From positions 1 to 41,295 of the forward strand of contig NZ_AUHY01000022.1 of the NCBI RefSeq assembly GCF_000423425.1: a stretch of 41,295 nt of DNA, read 5' to 3'. The notes under the pieces are model-generated. The model had not been told where the DNA came from and made no database searches. It saw only the letters and a list, made by a program, of their open reading frames with translations. Source of the stretch: Meiothermus rufus DSM 22234 (GTDB lineage Bacteria > Deinococcota > Deinococci > Deinococcales > Thermaceae). A program made the translations under genes and the position numbers. Of this stretch, positions 18,827 to 26,427 are shown one piece after another. Numbering within the stretch: position 1 is the stretch's first letter; each line of letters opens with the position of its first letter.

Positions 18827-19215
18827 CCATCCCGCACGGCCAGGGGGAGGGGGTTGTGCTGGGAAACCCGGTTGTAGATGGTGTTTGCTATGGTGTAGGC
18901 AAACTGCTTCATGGCCTGGGCGTTGGGGCCAGCGTAGTGGGCGTCGATGGTCTGGGTGAAGAGCTCGAGCCAGCGCTGGAAGTGCTCGAGCTTGAGGGGT
19001 TTCTGGGCGTGGAGCCGCAGGTGCTTGTACATCATGCCGCCCTTGTAGGCACCGGTGCGGAAGAGGATGTTTTCCCAGAAGTCGTAGATCACCGGCAGGT
19101 GGTTCATCAGGTCTACCCCCTGAAAAAGGTAGCCGATCTGCTCGTCTTCCATGGCCTTGGCGTAGAAGCTGTCCACTACCTGGGCGATCTCGCGGCGGGA
19201 TTGGATATCTTTCAC
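18823..19215 (-). CDS. Group III truncated haemoglobin
   Basis: This 130-residue globin has the 2-on-2 fold. The segments VVDSFYAKAMEDEQIGYLF, LPVIYDFWENILFRTGAYKGGMMYKHLRLH and FQRWLELFTQTIDAHYAG match group III (trHbP). The Trp in FW and the His in KHLRLH are at the expected distal/proximal region. The proximal His is best assigned to HLRLH or to HFQRW after alignment. Such proteins bind oxygen and may protect against nitric oxide or peroxide. The GTG at 19215 lies 6 bases after a TAAGGT box that also overlaps a Shine-Dalgarno-like AAGGTGG. It is monocistronic. Confidence 0.85.
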   Translation of the reverse strand: MKDIQSRREIAQVVDSFYAKAMEDEQIGYLFQGVDLMNHLPVIYDFWENILFRTGAYKGGMMYKHLRLHAQKPLKLEHFQRWLELFTQTIDAHYAGPNAQAMKQFAYTIANTIYNRVSQHNPLPLAVRDG

Positions 19216-19221
19216 GGTTCC

Positions 19222-19227
19222 ACCTTA
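19222..19227 (-). promoter_or_regulatory. -10 box of the truncated haemoglobin gene
   Basis: On the minus strand TAAGGT stands 6 bases before the GTG at 19215. The same bases can act as a ribosome-binding site, so leaderless transcription is less certain here than elsewhere. Confidence 0.4.
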
Positions 19228-19260
19228 CGCCAAAGAGCCCTCCGTGCAAAGGGAGCGCTT

Positions 19261-19288
19261 TTGTAATCTCACCCAACTTGGGTAGACT
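19261..19288 (+). promoter_or_regulatory. Promoter of the deoxyhypusine-synthase-like gene
   Basis: TTGTAA (19261-19266), a 16-base spacer and TAGACT (19283-19288) predict a start near 19295, leaving an untranslated leader of about 95 bases. Such a long leader is unusual in this window. Confidence 0.5.
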
Positions 19289-19294
19289 TGCAGA

Positions 19295-19389
19295 CGGCAG
19301 GCCCGAGGGGGCTTGCGCCCAATTGGCGTTCGGCGATGGCGTCCGAAGAGGGGAGCCTGTTGGCCCACCCCGCGGGAAAGGAGCACCGC
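19295..19389 (+). promoter_or_regulatory. Structured 5' leader of the deoxyhypusine-synthase-like gene
   Basis: GCAGGCCC (19297-19304) can pair with GGGCTTGC (19309-19316) around a GAGG loop. TTCGG (19329-19333) can pair with CCGAA (19343-19347). GCAGGC can alternatively pair with GCCTGT (19356-19361), and GGGC (19309-19312) with GCCC (19317-19320). Mutually exclusive stems before a ribosome-binding site suggest possible RNA-level control. I could not match it to a known riboswitch. Confidence 0.35.
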
Positions 19390-20367
19390 ATGTCTCGGGG
19401 AGAAATTTCCCAATTTTTGAAACACCATTTCCGCCACTTCAATGCCGCCACCCTGGTCGAGGCTGCTGAAGCCTACCGCGCCCACCTCGAGCAAGGGGGG
19501 GTGATGATGGTTACGCTGGCTGGGGCCATGAGCACTGCCGAGCTGGGCCTTTCCCTGGCCGAGATGATCCGGCAGGGCAAAGTACATGCCATCAGCTGTA
19601 CCGGGGCCAACCTGGAAGAAGACCTCTTCAACCTGGTGGCCCACCACCACTATGAGCGCGTGCCTAACTGGCGCGAGCTTTCTGCCCAGGACGAGCAGCG
19701 CCTGCTGGAGCGGCACCTGAACCGGGTCACTGACACCTGCATTCCCGAGATGGAGGCCATGCGCCGCCTCGAGGCCGCCCTTTTGGAGGAGTGGGAGGCT
19801 GCCGATGCGGGGGGTGAGCGATACTTTCCCCACGAGTTTCTCTACCGCATCATCCGTTCGGGGAGGCTAAAGCCATACTACCAGATTGACCCCAAGGATA
19901 GCTGGGTGGTGGCCGCTGCCGAGAAGAACCTGCCCATTGTGGTGCCGGGCTGGGAGGACTCCACCACCGGCAACATGTATGCTGGCCACTGCCTAAACGG
20001 GCGCATCAAAAACGTGCACACCGTGCGTACCGGCATCGAGTACATGATGATGCTGGCCGAGTGGTACTTGAAGACCAGCGCGCAACACCCGGTGGGCTTT
20101 TTCCAGATTGGTGGGGGTATTGCAGGTGATTTCCCCATCTGTGTGGTTCCCATGCTGCACCAGGATATGCAGCGCCCCGATGTGCCGGTCTGGGCCTACT
20201 TCTGCCAGATTTCCGACTCCACCACCAGCTATGGCTCGTACTCCGGCGCCGTACCGGGCGAGAAGATCACCTGGGGCAAACTGGCGGTGGATACGCCCAA
20301 GTTCATGATTGAGTCCGACGCCTCGATTGTGGCCCCGTTGATCTTTGCCTTGGTGCTGGGCTGGTAG
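19390..20367 (+). CDS. Deoxyhypusine-synthase-like protein
   Basis: This 325-residue protein is of the deoxyhypusine synthase family. The NAD-binding features are MVTLAGAMSTAELGLSLAEMI, AISCTGANLEEDLFNLVAH and VPGWEDSTTGNMYAGHC. The catalytic-type lysine is Lys297 in ITWGKLAVD, followed by the family C-terminus ESDASIVAPLIFALVL. In eukaryotes and archaea the enzyme modifies eIF5A/aIF5A, which bacteria lack. Bacterial homologues act on other acceptors, for example in homospermidine-type polyamine synthesis, so the substrate here is open. Thermophiles make long and branched polyamines, which is suggestive only. The start at 19390 has AAAGGAGC upstream; the frame is open back to 19288 but through the leader. 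Confidence 0.85.
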   Translation: MSRGEISQFLKHHFRHFNAATLVEAAEAYRAHLEQGGVMMVTLAGAMSTAELGLSLAEMIRQGKVHAISCTGANLEEDLFNLVAHHHYERVPNWRELSAQDEQRLLERHLNRVTDTCIPEMEAMRRLEAALLEEWEAADAGGERYFPHEFLYRIIRSGRLKPYYQIDPKDSWVVAAAEKNLPIVVPGWEDSTTGNMYAGHCLNGRIKNVHTVRTGIEYMMMLAEWYLKTSAQHPVGFFQIGGGIAGDFPICVVPMLHQDMQRPDVPVWAYFCQISDSTTSYGSYSGAVPGEKITWGKLAVDTPKFMIESDASIVAPLIFALVLGW

Positions 20368-20380
20368 GCGGGGTTCCGGC

Positions 20381-20409
20381 TTGACAGCTAGGAGCCGGGC
20401 CTTTACCTT
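20381..20409 (+). promoter_or_regulatory. Promoter of the iclR-TRAP-pxp operon
   Basis: A perfect TTGACA (20381-20386), a 17-base spacer and TACCTT (20404-20409) predict transcription from about 20416, right inside the left arm of the inverted repeat at 20415-20457. Confidence 0.65.
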
Positions 20410-20414
20410 AGCAC

Positions 20415-20457
20415 TTGGGTTCATTGAGTAAACAGGTGGTTCGTTCAATGAAACCAA
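20415..20457. promoter_or_regulatory. Inverted-repeat operator at the iclR start
   Basis: The left arm TTGGGTTCATTGA (20415-20427) and the right arm TCAATGAAACCAA (20445-20457) match as inverted repeats at 12 of 13 positions, with centres 30 bases apart (about three turns). The left arm covers the transcription start, and the right arm contains the iclR start codon (20448). This is a strong candidate for an autoregulatory IclR binding site. A shorter site AGGTGG (20434-20439) between the arms can serve as ribosome-binding site. Confidence 0.7.
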
Positions 20458-21263
20458 GTGAAGCTATCCCCACCCTCGAGCGCCCGCTGTACCTCCTGCG
20501 CTTCTTCAGCGAGGAACGGCCCTACTGGGGCCTCTCCGAGCTGGCCCGGGCCAGCGGGTGGTCCAAGGCTACCTGCTTGCGCAGCCTGCGGGCTTTGGAA
20601 AACCACGGCCTCTTGGTGCGGGAAAATGAGCGCTACCGCCTGGGCACGCGGCTTTTGTACCTGGGGGCCTTGGTGAAGGCGGTCTACCCCGCCCGGCAGA
20701 CCGCTTTGCCCCTAATGCAGGCCCTGCGCGATGCTACCGGCCAGTCGGTGCAGTGGGTGGTACGCGACGGGCTGGAGGGGGTTTACCTCGAGGTGCTGGA
20801 GGCCCGCTCGAGGGTACGGCTCTACATCGCCCCAGGGCGGCGGGCCCCCCTGTATGCTGGGGCCTCCACCCGGCTTTTGCTGGCCTTTGCCCCTAAGGAG
20901 GTGCAAGAAGCCGTGCTCTCTGGCGGGCGCAGGGCCTACACCCCGGCCACCCCAACGCTGCGGGCCCATTTGCAAAAGCTGCTGGTTCAGACCCAGCGAA
21001 CCGGTTTTGCCGCTAGCTTTGGCGAGCTCGAGCCCCACTCTGCCGAGCTGGCCGCCCCGGTACGGGAGGCCCAGGGGGGTGTGGTGGCCGCGTTGAGCCT
21101 GGCTGGGGCCGAGGCCCCCTACCGCGAAGGGGGGAGGCTCGAGGACTTCCTCTACCAGCTCGACCAGACCGCCCAGGAGATTTCCCGCCGGCTGGGCTAT
21201 ATCGGCCCCTGGGCTACCCAACCGCGCCGCTTCCTGGAGTTCATCCAGGGGGTTTATAGCTAA
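20448..21263 (+). CDS. IclR-family transcriptional regulator
   Basis: This 271-residue regulator has an N-terminal winged helix-turn-helix (about residues 8-75: ERPLYLLRFF...GLSELARASGWSKATCLRSLRALENHGLL). The C-terminal IclR effector domain includes VYLEVLEARSRVRLYIAPGRRAPLYAGASTRLLLAF and TGFAASFGELEPHSAELAAPV. It heads an operon with a TRAP transporter and 5-oxoprolinase genes, so pyroglutamate or a related compound is the likely effector; that is inference. Upstream TTG and GTG codons in frame (20415 on) would lie in the operator arm, and the ATG at 20448 has a Shine-Dalgarno sequence 8 bases before it. Confidence 0.9.
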   Translation: MKPSEAIPTLERPLYLLRFFSEERPYWGLSELARASGWSKATCLRSLRALENHGLLVRENERYRLGTRLLYLGALVKAVYPARQTALPLMQALRDATGQSVQWVVRDGLEGVYLEVLEARSRVRLYIAPGRRAPLYAGASTRLLLAFAPKEVQEAVLSGGRRAYTPATPTLRAHLQKLLVQTQRTGFAASFGELEPHSAELAAPVREAQGGVVAALSLAGAEAPYREGGRLEDFLYQLDQTAQEISRRLGYIGPWATQPRRFLEFIQGVYS

Positions 21264-21275
21264 AAGGAGGAGGAT

Positions 21276-22247
21276 ATGCACAAGAAGACACTCGGCACCC
21301 TTGCGATTCTAGCTTTAGCCGGTCTGGGCCTGGCCCAAAACCAGGTCTGGACCATGGCCACCCCATACCCCGACGGCAACTTCCACACCATCAACATCCG
21401 GGAGTTCGCCCGCGACGTAGAAGCCGCTACCCAGGGCCGCTTGAGCATCCGGGTCAATAGCGGGGGTTCGTTGCTGCCCCATCCCCAGATTCTGCCGGGG
21501 GTGCGCAGTGGCCAGATTCAGATGGGGGAGGTCCTCATCTCGCTCCTTTCCAACGAGAACCCCGTCTTCGACCTGGACACCATTCCCTTCCTGGTCAGCA
21601 GCTACGAGGAGGCTCTGCGGCTGTACCAGGTCTCGCGCGGGGAGATTGAGAACTGGCTTTCCCGGCGGGGCATGACCCTGTTGTTCTCGGTGCCCTGGCC
21701 TGGCCAGGGGCTGTACACCCGCCAGCCGGTCAACAGCGTGGCCGACCTGCGGGGGGTGCGCTTCCGGGCCTATAACCGTGCCACCGCCCGCATCGCCGAG
21801 CTTACGGGAATGGTGCCTACCCAGGTAGAGGCCGCGGATATTCCCCAGGCCTTCGCTACCGGCATCGTGGCAGCTATGATTACCTCTCCCTCTACCGGGG
21901 TGGATAGCCAGGCTTGGGACTTTACCCGCTACTTCTACGACCTCAGGGCTTGGATTCCCAAAAACATGGTCTTTGTAAGCCGCCGGGCCCTGGATAGCCT
22001 GAGCCCTGCCGACCGGGAAGCGGTGCTGGCCGCAGCCCGCCGGGCTGAGGAGCGCGGCTGGCGGGCCAGCCAGCAGGAGGCCGCCAGCAAGACCGCTATC
22101 CTGGCCCAGCGGGGTATGCGGGTACTCCAGCCCAGCCCCCAGCTCACCGCCGACCTCAAAAAGGTGGGCCAGACCATGACCGAGGAGTGGCTCCGTCGGG
22201 CTGGAGCGGTGGGGGTCAACATTTACCGGGCCTACCTGGGCCGCTAG
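21276..22247 (+). CDS. dctP: TRAP transporter substrate-binding protein (DctP)
   Basis: This 323-residue periplasmic receptor has a signal peptide (KK, hydrophobic stretch, cleavage near GLAQ). It shows the DctP-family pattern: HTINIREFARDVEAATQGRLSIRVNSGGSLL in the first lobe, then DLRGVRFRAYNRATARIAELTGMVPTQVEAADIPQAF. The latter carries the conserved Arg that clamps the substrate carboxylate. A very strong ribosome-binding site (AAAAGGAGGAGGAT) precedes the ATG. It follows iclR by 12 bases. Because 5-oxoprolinase genes lie downstream, pyroglutamate is the most likely ligand; Bordetella pertussis DctP-type receptors are known to bind pyroglutamate. This is inferred from context. Confidence 0.9.
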   Translation: MHKKTLGTLAILALAGLGLAQNQVWTMATPYPDGNFHTINIREFARDVEAATQGRLSIRVNSGGSLLPHPQILPGVRSGQIQMGEVLISLLSNENPVFDLDTIPFLVSSYEEALRLYQVSRGEIENWLSRRGMTLLFSVPWPGQGLYTRQPVNSVADLRGVRFRAYNRATARIAELTGMVPTQVEAADIPQAFATGIVAAMITSPSTGVDSQAWDFTRYFYDLRAWIPKNMVFVSRRALDSLSPADREAVLAAARRAEERGWRASQQEAASKTAILAQRGMRVLQPSPQLTADLKKVGQTMTEEWLRRAGAVGVNIYRAYLGR

Positions 22248-22253
22248 GGGGCC

Positions 22254-22757
22254 ATGCGGCGGCTGTTGGATGGGCTTTACCGCCTGGCCGGTGGGCTGGC
22301 CGGGCTGTTGGTGGTCTTCATCTTCGTCGTTATCCTAGCCCAGATCGTAGGGCGGCAGCTCGGCTTTGCCGTGCCTTCGGCCAATGAGCTGGCCGGTTTT
22401 GCTATGGCCGGGGCCACCTTCCTGGCCCTGGCCCCAACCCTCCGGGCTGGAGGGCACATCCGTGTGGGGGTGCTTCTGGGTCGGCTGGGAGGCCGGGCGC
22501 GGTGGGGCCTCGAGCTGGGGGTGGTGGGTCTGTCGCTCCTGGCTTCTGGCTATGCCACCTTTCACCTGGTGCGGCTGGTGCTGGAATCCTACCGCTACGG
22601 CGACCTGGCCCCTGGGCTCTTGCCCATGCCCTTGTGGCTTCCGCAAAGCCTGGTGGCCCTGGGTCTGGCCATTTTCACCATCGCCCTGGCCGATGCCCTG
22701 GTGGCCTTGCTCCGAGGGGATCTACCGCCTTATCTGGTCCAGGATCGGGGGGAGTAG
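22254..22757 (+). CDS. dctQ: TRAP transporter small permease (DctQ)
   Basis: This is a 167-residue protein with four membrane helices (about residues 10-35, 45-65, 85-105 and 125-150). The DctQ features are IVGRQLGFAVPSANELAGFAMAGATFLALAP and the following RAGGHIRVGVL. It starts 6 bases after dctP and joins DctM in the sodium-driven membrane unit. Confidence 0.9.
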   Translation: MRRLLDGLYRLAGGLAGLLVVFIFVVILAQIVGRQLGFAVPSANELAGFAMAGATFLALAPTLRAGGHIRVGVLLGRLGGRARWGLELGVVGLSLLASGYATFHLVRLVLESYRYGDLAPGLLPMPLWLPQSLVALGLAIFTIALADALVALLRGDLPPYLVQDRGE

Positions 22758-22760
22758 GCT

Positions 22761-24065
22761 GTGGAGCTGACCCAGGTAGCCCTTTTCCTAGCCCTGCTAT
22801 TGCTGCTGCTCTTGGGTGGGGGGGTCTGGATTGCCTTGGCCCTGCTGGGCGTGGGCTGGGCTGGGCTGCAATTCTTCACCCAGACGCCGCCGGGCACCAG
22901 TGTAGCCAGCAGCCTGTGGACCTCGGTTTCGAGCTGGTCCCTGGCGGCCTTGCCCATGTTTATCTGGATGGGGGAGATCCTCTACCGAACCCGATTGGCT
23001 GCCGATCTTTTCGAAGGGCTGGCCCCCTGGCTGCGCCGCATTCCGGGCCGCTTGTTGCACATCAACGTGCTGGCTTCAGGCCTTTTTGCCGCGGTGATCG
23101 GTTCCTCGGCGGCCACCACGGCCACCGTAGGCAAGATTGCCCTACCCGAGCTTCTGAAACGAGGCTACCCTGAGCGGATGGTGCTGGGCTCGCTGGCCGG
23201 CTCGGGCACCCTGGGGCTTCTGATCCCTCCCTCGGTGATGATGATCGTCTACGGGGTGGCGGCCGAGGTCTCGGTAGCCCGGCTGTTTATTGCCGGGCTA
23301 CTCCCGGGGCTTTTGGTGATGCTCTTGTTCATGGGTTGGGTGATGCTTTCTAGCCTGCTGTATGCCCGACAGATGCCCCCAGCCGACCCCCCCCTGCCTC
23401 TGGGCCAGCGGCTGCGGGGTCTTTTCAAAATCATGCCGGTGCTGCTTTTGATGGTGGCCGTCATCGGCTCCATCTACGCTGGGCTGGCCACCCCCACCGA
23501 GGCAGCCAGCCTGGGGGTGCTGGGGGCTTTGCTCATCGCTATGGCCACCCGCAGCCTGAGCTGGCAGGGGCTGCAGGAAAGCCTGGTGAGCGCGGTGCGC
23601 ACCAGCAGCATGATCGGCTTCATCCTGGCCGGAGCCGCGGTGCTCTCTATCGCCATGGGCTTTACCGGGATTCCGGCGGCCTTGGCGGCCTGGGTGGGCT
23701 CCTTGGGCCTTTCCAAGTACGCCCTCCTGGCCGTGTTGATGTTCTTGTTTCTGCTTTTGGGGGCCTTCCTCGATGGCATCTCCATCATCGTGCTGACCAC
23801 CTCGGTCATCCTACCTCTGGCCAAAGCGGTGGGTATCGACCTTTTGTGGTTTGGTATCTTTCTGGTGATTGCAGTGGAACTGGCCCAGATTACCCCACCG
23901 GTGGGCTTCAACCTGTTCGTGTTGCAGGGGCTTTCGGGTCGGGACATCTTCACCATTGCCCGCGCGGCCCTGCCTTTCCTGTTTATGTTGCTACTGGCGG
24001 CGGTGCTGATTACCCTTTTTCCTGAGATTGTAACCTGGTTGCCGCGCACCATGACCCGCGGCTAA
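22761..24065 (+). CDS. dctM: TRAP transporter large permease (DctM)
   Basis: This 434-residue polytopic membrane protein has about twelve hydrophobic segments. The DctM family signs are ALPMFIWMGEILYRTRLAADLFEGLAPWLRRIPGRLLHINVLAS, AVIGSSAATTATVGKIALPELLKRGYPERMVLGSLAGSGTLGLLIPPSV and, near the C-terminus, VELAQITPPVGFNLFVLQG. The GTG at 22761 follows dctQ by 3 bases. It is the ion-coupled channel of the transporter. Confidence 0.93.
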   Translation: MELTQVALFLALLLLLLLGGGVWIALALLGVGWAGLQFFTQTPPGTSVASSLWTSVSSWSLAALPMFIWMGEILYRTRLAADLFEGLAPWLRRIPGRLLHINVLASGLFAAVIGSSAATTATVGKIALPELLKRGYPERMVLGSLAGSGTLGLLIPPSVMMIVYGVAAEVSVARLFIAGLLPGLLVMLLFMGWVMLSSLLYARQMPPADPPLPLGQRLRGLFKIMPVLLLMVAVIGSIYAGLATPTEAASLGVLGALLIAMATRSLSWQGLQESLVSAVRTSSMIGFILAGAAVLSIAMGFTGIPAALAAWVGSLGLSKYALLAVLMFLFLLLGAFLDGISIIVLTTSVILPLAKAVGIDLLWFGIFLVIAVELAQITPPVGFNLFVLQGLSGRDIFTIARAALPFLFMLLLAAVLITLFPEIVTWLPRTMTRG

Positions 24066-24079
24066 GAGGAGACCTGCAT

Positions 24080-24832
24080 ATGCAAATCGACATCAACGCC
24101 GATGCCGGTGAGTCGTTTGGCCCTTGGAAGCTGGGGCAAGACGAAGCGTTATTCCCCCTTATCAGCTCGGTTAATGTGGCCTGCGGTTTTCATGCGGGCG
24201 ATCCCCTCACCATTCAGCGTACCCTGAGGTTAGCCCAACAGGCGGGGATCGCCGTGGGGGCCCATCCCGGCTTTCCCGACCGGGTGGGTTTTGGTCGGCG
24301 GGAGCTGGCGGCGACGGCGGAAGAGGTATATGCCGATGTGCTCTATCAGGTGGGGGCCCTGGCCGCTTTTCTACGGGTGGCGGGTCTGCCGCTGCACCAC
24401 GTTAAGCCCCATGGGGCCCTTTACAACCGGGCTACCCGCGATGCGGCTACGGCCCGCGCCATCGCCCAGGCCGTGCGGGACTACGACCCCCAGCTACCGC
24501 TGGTGGTGTTGCTAGGTACCCCGCTAGAGCAGGAGGCTCGAGCCCTAGGTTTGCCGGTGGTGCTCGAGGCCTTCCCCGAGCGGGGGTACACCCGGGATGG
24601 GCGGCTGGCTCCCCGGGGCACCCCGGGGGCCTGGATTCACGACCCCACCGAGGCTGCCCGGCGGGCGGTGCAGATGGTGCGGGAGGGCCAGGTGGCCGCA
24701 GTGGATGGGGGCATGGTGCCGGTCAGGGCCCAGACCCTGTGCATTCACGGCGACAACCCTCAGGCCGTGGCCATCGCCCAGGCGGTACGGGCAGCCCTCG
24801 AGGCCGAGGGGGTTTCCATCCGCCCTTTCTAA
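24080..24832 (+). CDS. pxpA: 5-oxoprolinase subunit A (LamB/YcsF family)
   Basis: This 250-residue protein begins with the family signature DINADAGESFGPWKLGQDE, followed by VNVACGFHAGDP, GAHPGFPDRVGFGRR, HHVKPHGALYN and EAFPERGYTRDGRLAPR. PxpA works with PxpB and PxpC to convert 5-oxoproline and ATP to glutamate, ADP and phosphate. The gene sits 14 bases after the TRAP permease with GAGGAG as ribosome-binding site. The fused pxpBC gene follows. It is the first enzyme gene of the operon. Confidence 0.94.
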   Translation: MQIDINADAGESFGPWKLGQDEALFPLISSVNVACGFHAGDPLTIQRTLRLAQQAGIAVGAHPGFPDRVGFGRRELAATAEEVYADVLYQVGALAAFLRVAGLPLHHVKPHGALYNRATRDAATARAIAQAVRDYDPQLPLVVLLGTPLEQEARALGLPVVLEAFPERGYTRDGRLAPRGTPGAWIHDPTEAARRAVQMVREGQVAAVDGGMVPVRAQTLCIHGDNPQAVAIAQAVRAALEAEGVSIRPF

Positions 24833-24859
24833 GGAGCCTAACGAAACCTTGACCTAAAC

Positions 24860-26371
24860 ATGCGGCTGGGCTTCTACCTACCTTTTGCCGAAACCCTGGA
24901 CCCTGCGGCCAATGCCCGCCTGCTGGCCCTAACCCGCCGTCTTCTAGAGCAACCCTTACCAGGGGTGACCGACCTGGTACCGGGGTACGTGAACCTCTAC
25001 GTGGAGTTCGACGCCCGGCGGGTCTCCCAGGCCCGCGTGGAGCGCTGGTTGGCCCCTTTTTTGCAGGAACTACCCAGCGCAGACCAGGGCCGGTTGGTCG
25101 AGGTGCCGGTGCGCTACGACGGGGAAGACCTAGCCTGGGTGGCCCAGGCCACGGGCCTTACCCCAGCGGAGGTCGTGCAGCTACACCAGAAGCCAACCTA
25201 CCGGGTTTTTGCCACCGGGTTTACCCCAGGCTTCCCCTTCATGGGGCCCCTCGAGCCTCCCCTGCGCTTGCCCCGGCGGGCCTTTCCCCGGCCCCAGGTG
25301 TCGGCCCACCAGGTGGCCATTGCGGGCCATCAGACCGGCATCTACCCCCTACCCTCGCCGGGGGGCTGGCACCTTTTGGGCACGGCGTTGGTGCAGGTGT
25401 ACAACCCCCGTCGCCCAGAACCGTTTTTGCTCGAGGCGGGTGACCGGGTGCGCTTTGTGGCGGCCGAAGGCCCCACCCCACCCTTGCCGGAGAGCCTCGA
25501 GCTTCTGCCCGAAAAGCCGCGCCACCCCCTGTTCCGGGTGGAGGCCCCGGGGCTGCTAAGCCTGGTGGTGGATCAGGGGCGCCGGTTAGGGGGGCGGCTG
25601 GGCCTGGCTGCAGGAGGGGCGTTGGACGCCCGCTCGGCCCAGCGGGCCAACGCTCTAGTGGGCAACCCGCCGGAAGCGCCGTTGCTCGAGCTCACCCTGG
25701 AGGGCCCACAGCTAGAGGTGCTGGCCCCAGGGGTGGCGGCCTTTGCTGGTTACGGTCTGGAGCCTTTGTTGAACGGTGAACCTCTGGCTGCTGGGCAGAG
25801 CTTTGCCCTCTGCCGGGGAGATGTGCTGGCTTTCCGCCCCACCGGGGTAGGTGTGCGGGGCTATCTGGCGGTGGCGGGGGGGCTGGAGGTGGGGCGCTTT
25901 TGGGGGAGCGCCAGCACCGATCTTCGGGGCCGGATAGGCCGCCCCCTGCGGGCGGGGGATGTCTTGGGCGTAGCCCAGCCCCGTGCAGTGCGGCCGGGCT
26001 TTGCCTTGGGCCAGCCTTCGTTGCGGGTGGAAGGCGGGGAGACCGTTCGGCTGCTGCCAGGGCCGCAGGCCAGCCGGGAAGCTCAGCGGGCTTTGTGTGC
26101 CGGGCCTTTCACCCTGCAGTCGGGCGACCGCATGGGGCTTCAGCTGGCTGGCCCCCAGGTGCCGGGAGGTGAGGTCATTAGCGAGGCCACCCCGCTGGGC
26201 GCCGTACAGATTACCCCCCAGGGCCAGCCTATCGTGCTGCTCCATGACCGGGGCCGCATGGGCGGATATGCCAAGCCAGCCATCGTACACCCGGCCGACC
26301 TACCCCGCCTGGCCCAGCTTCGGCCAGGGCAGAAGGTACGCTTTGTGTTCGCGGGTGCAAAACTCTCATGA
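24860..26371 (+). CDS. 5-oxoprolinase subunits B and C, fused (PxpB-PxpC)
   Basis: This 503-residue protein joins PxpB (KipI, about residues 1-215) to PxpC (KipA/AHS2, about 220-503). The PxpB half has PGYVNLYVEFDARRV, ATGFTPGFPFMGPLE, VAIAGHQTGIYPLPSPGGWHLLG and VQVYNPRRPEPFLLEAGDRVRFV. The PxpC half shows VEAPGLLSLVVDQGRR, GGALDARSAQRANALVGNPPEAPLLELTLEGP and QITPQGQPIVLLHDRGRMGGYAK. In many bacteria the two are separate genes with overlapping ends; fusions exist. There is no good Shine-Dalgarno sequence near the ATG, since the AAGGAG after pxpA lies 23 bases away, so coupled initiation from pxpA is possible. The fused enzyme completes the pyroglutamate pathway. Confidence 0.93.
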   Translation: MRLGFYLPFAETLDPAANARLLALTRRLLEQPLPGVTDLVPGYVNLYVEFDARRVSQARVERWLAPFLQELPSADQGRLVEVPVRYDGEDLAWVAQATGLTPAEVVQLHQKPTYRVFATGFTPGFPFMGPLEPPLRLPRRAFPRPQVSAHQVAIAGHQTGIYPLPSPGGWHLLGTALVQVYNPRRPEPFLLEAGDRVRFVAAEGPTPPLPESLELLPEKPRHPLFRVEAPGLLSLVVDQGRRLGGRLGLAAGGALDARSAQRANALVGNPPEAPLLELTLEGPQLEVLAPGVAAFAGYGLEPLLNGEPLAAGQSFALCRGDVLAFRPTGVGVRGYLAVAGGLEVGRFWGSASTDLRGRIGRPLRAGDVLGVAQPRAVRPGFALGQPSLRVEGGETVRLLPGPQASREAQRALCAGPFTLQSGDRMGLQLAGPQVPGGEVISEATPLGAVQITPQGQPIVLLHDRGRMGGYAKPAIVHPADLPRLAQLRPGQKVRFVFAGAKLS

Positions 26372-26389
26372 TGGGTACGGGGGATTCCA

Positions 26390-26395
26390 TACAAT
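26390..26395 (+). promoter_or_regulatory. -10 box of the MTase-TPR-DUF2325 gene
   Basis: TACAAT lies 32 bases before the ATG at 26428; the leader includes GAGGAAGG. The 11-mer TACAATAGCCC is identical to the one upstream of the nitronate-monooxygenase gene (30693-30703). No strong -35 box is present. Confidence 0.5.
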
Positions 26396-26427
26396 AGCCC
26401 CTTAAGACCGCGCTGTGAGGAAGGCTT

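Noticed and set aside
18856-19266. Plus-strand open frame opposite the haemoglobin gene
   Set aside because: The minus-strand protein has clear globin motifs; the plus-strand frame is Val/Gly-rich without any.
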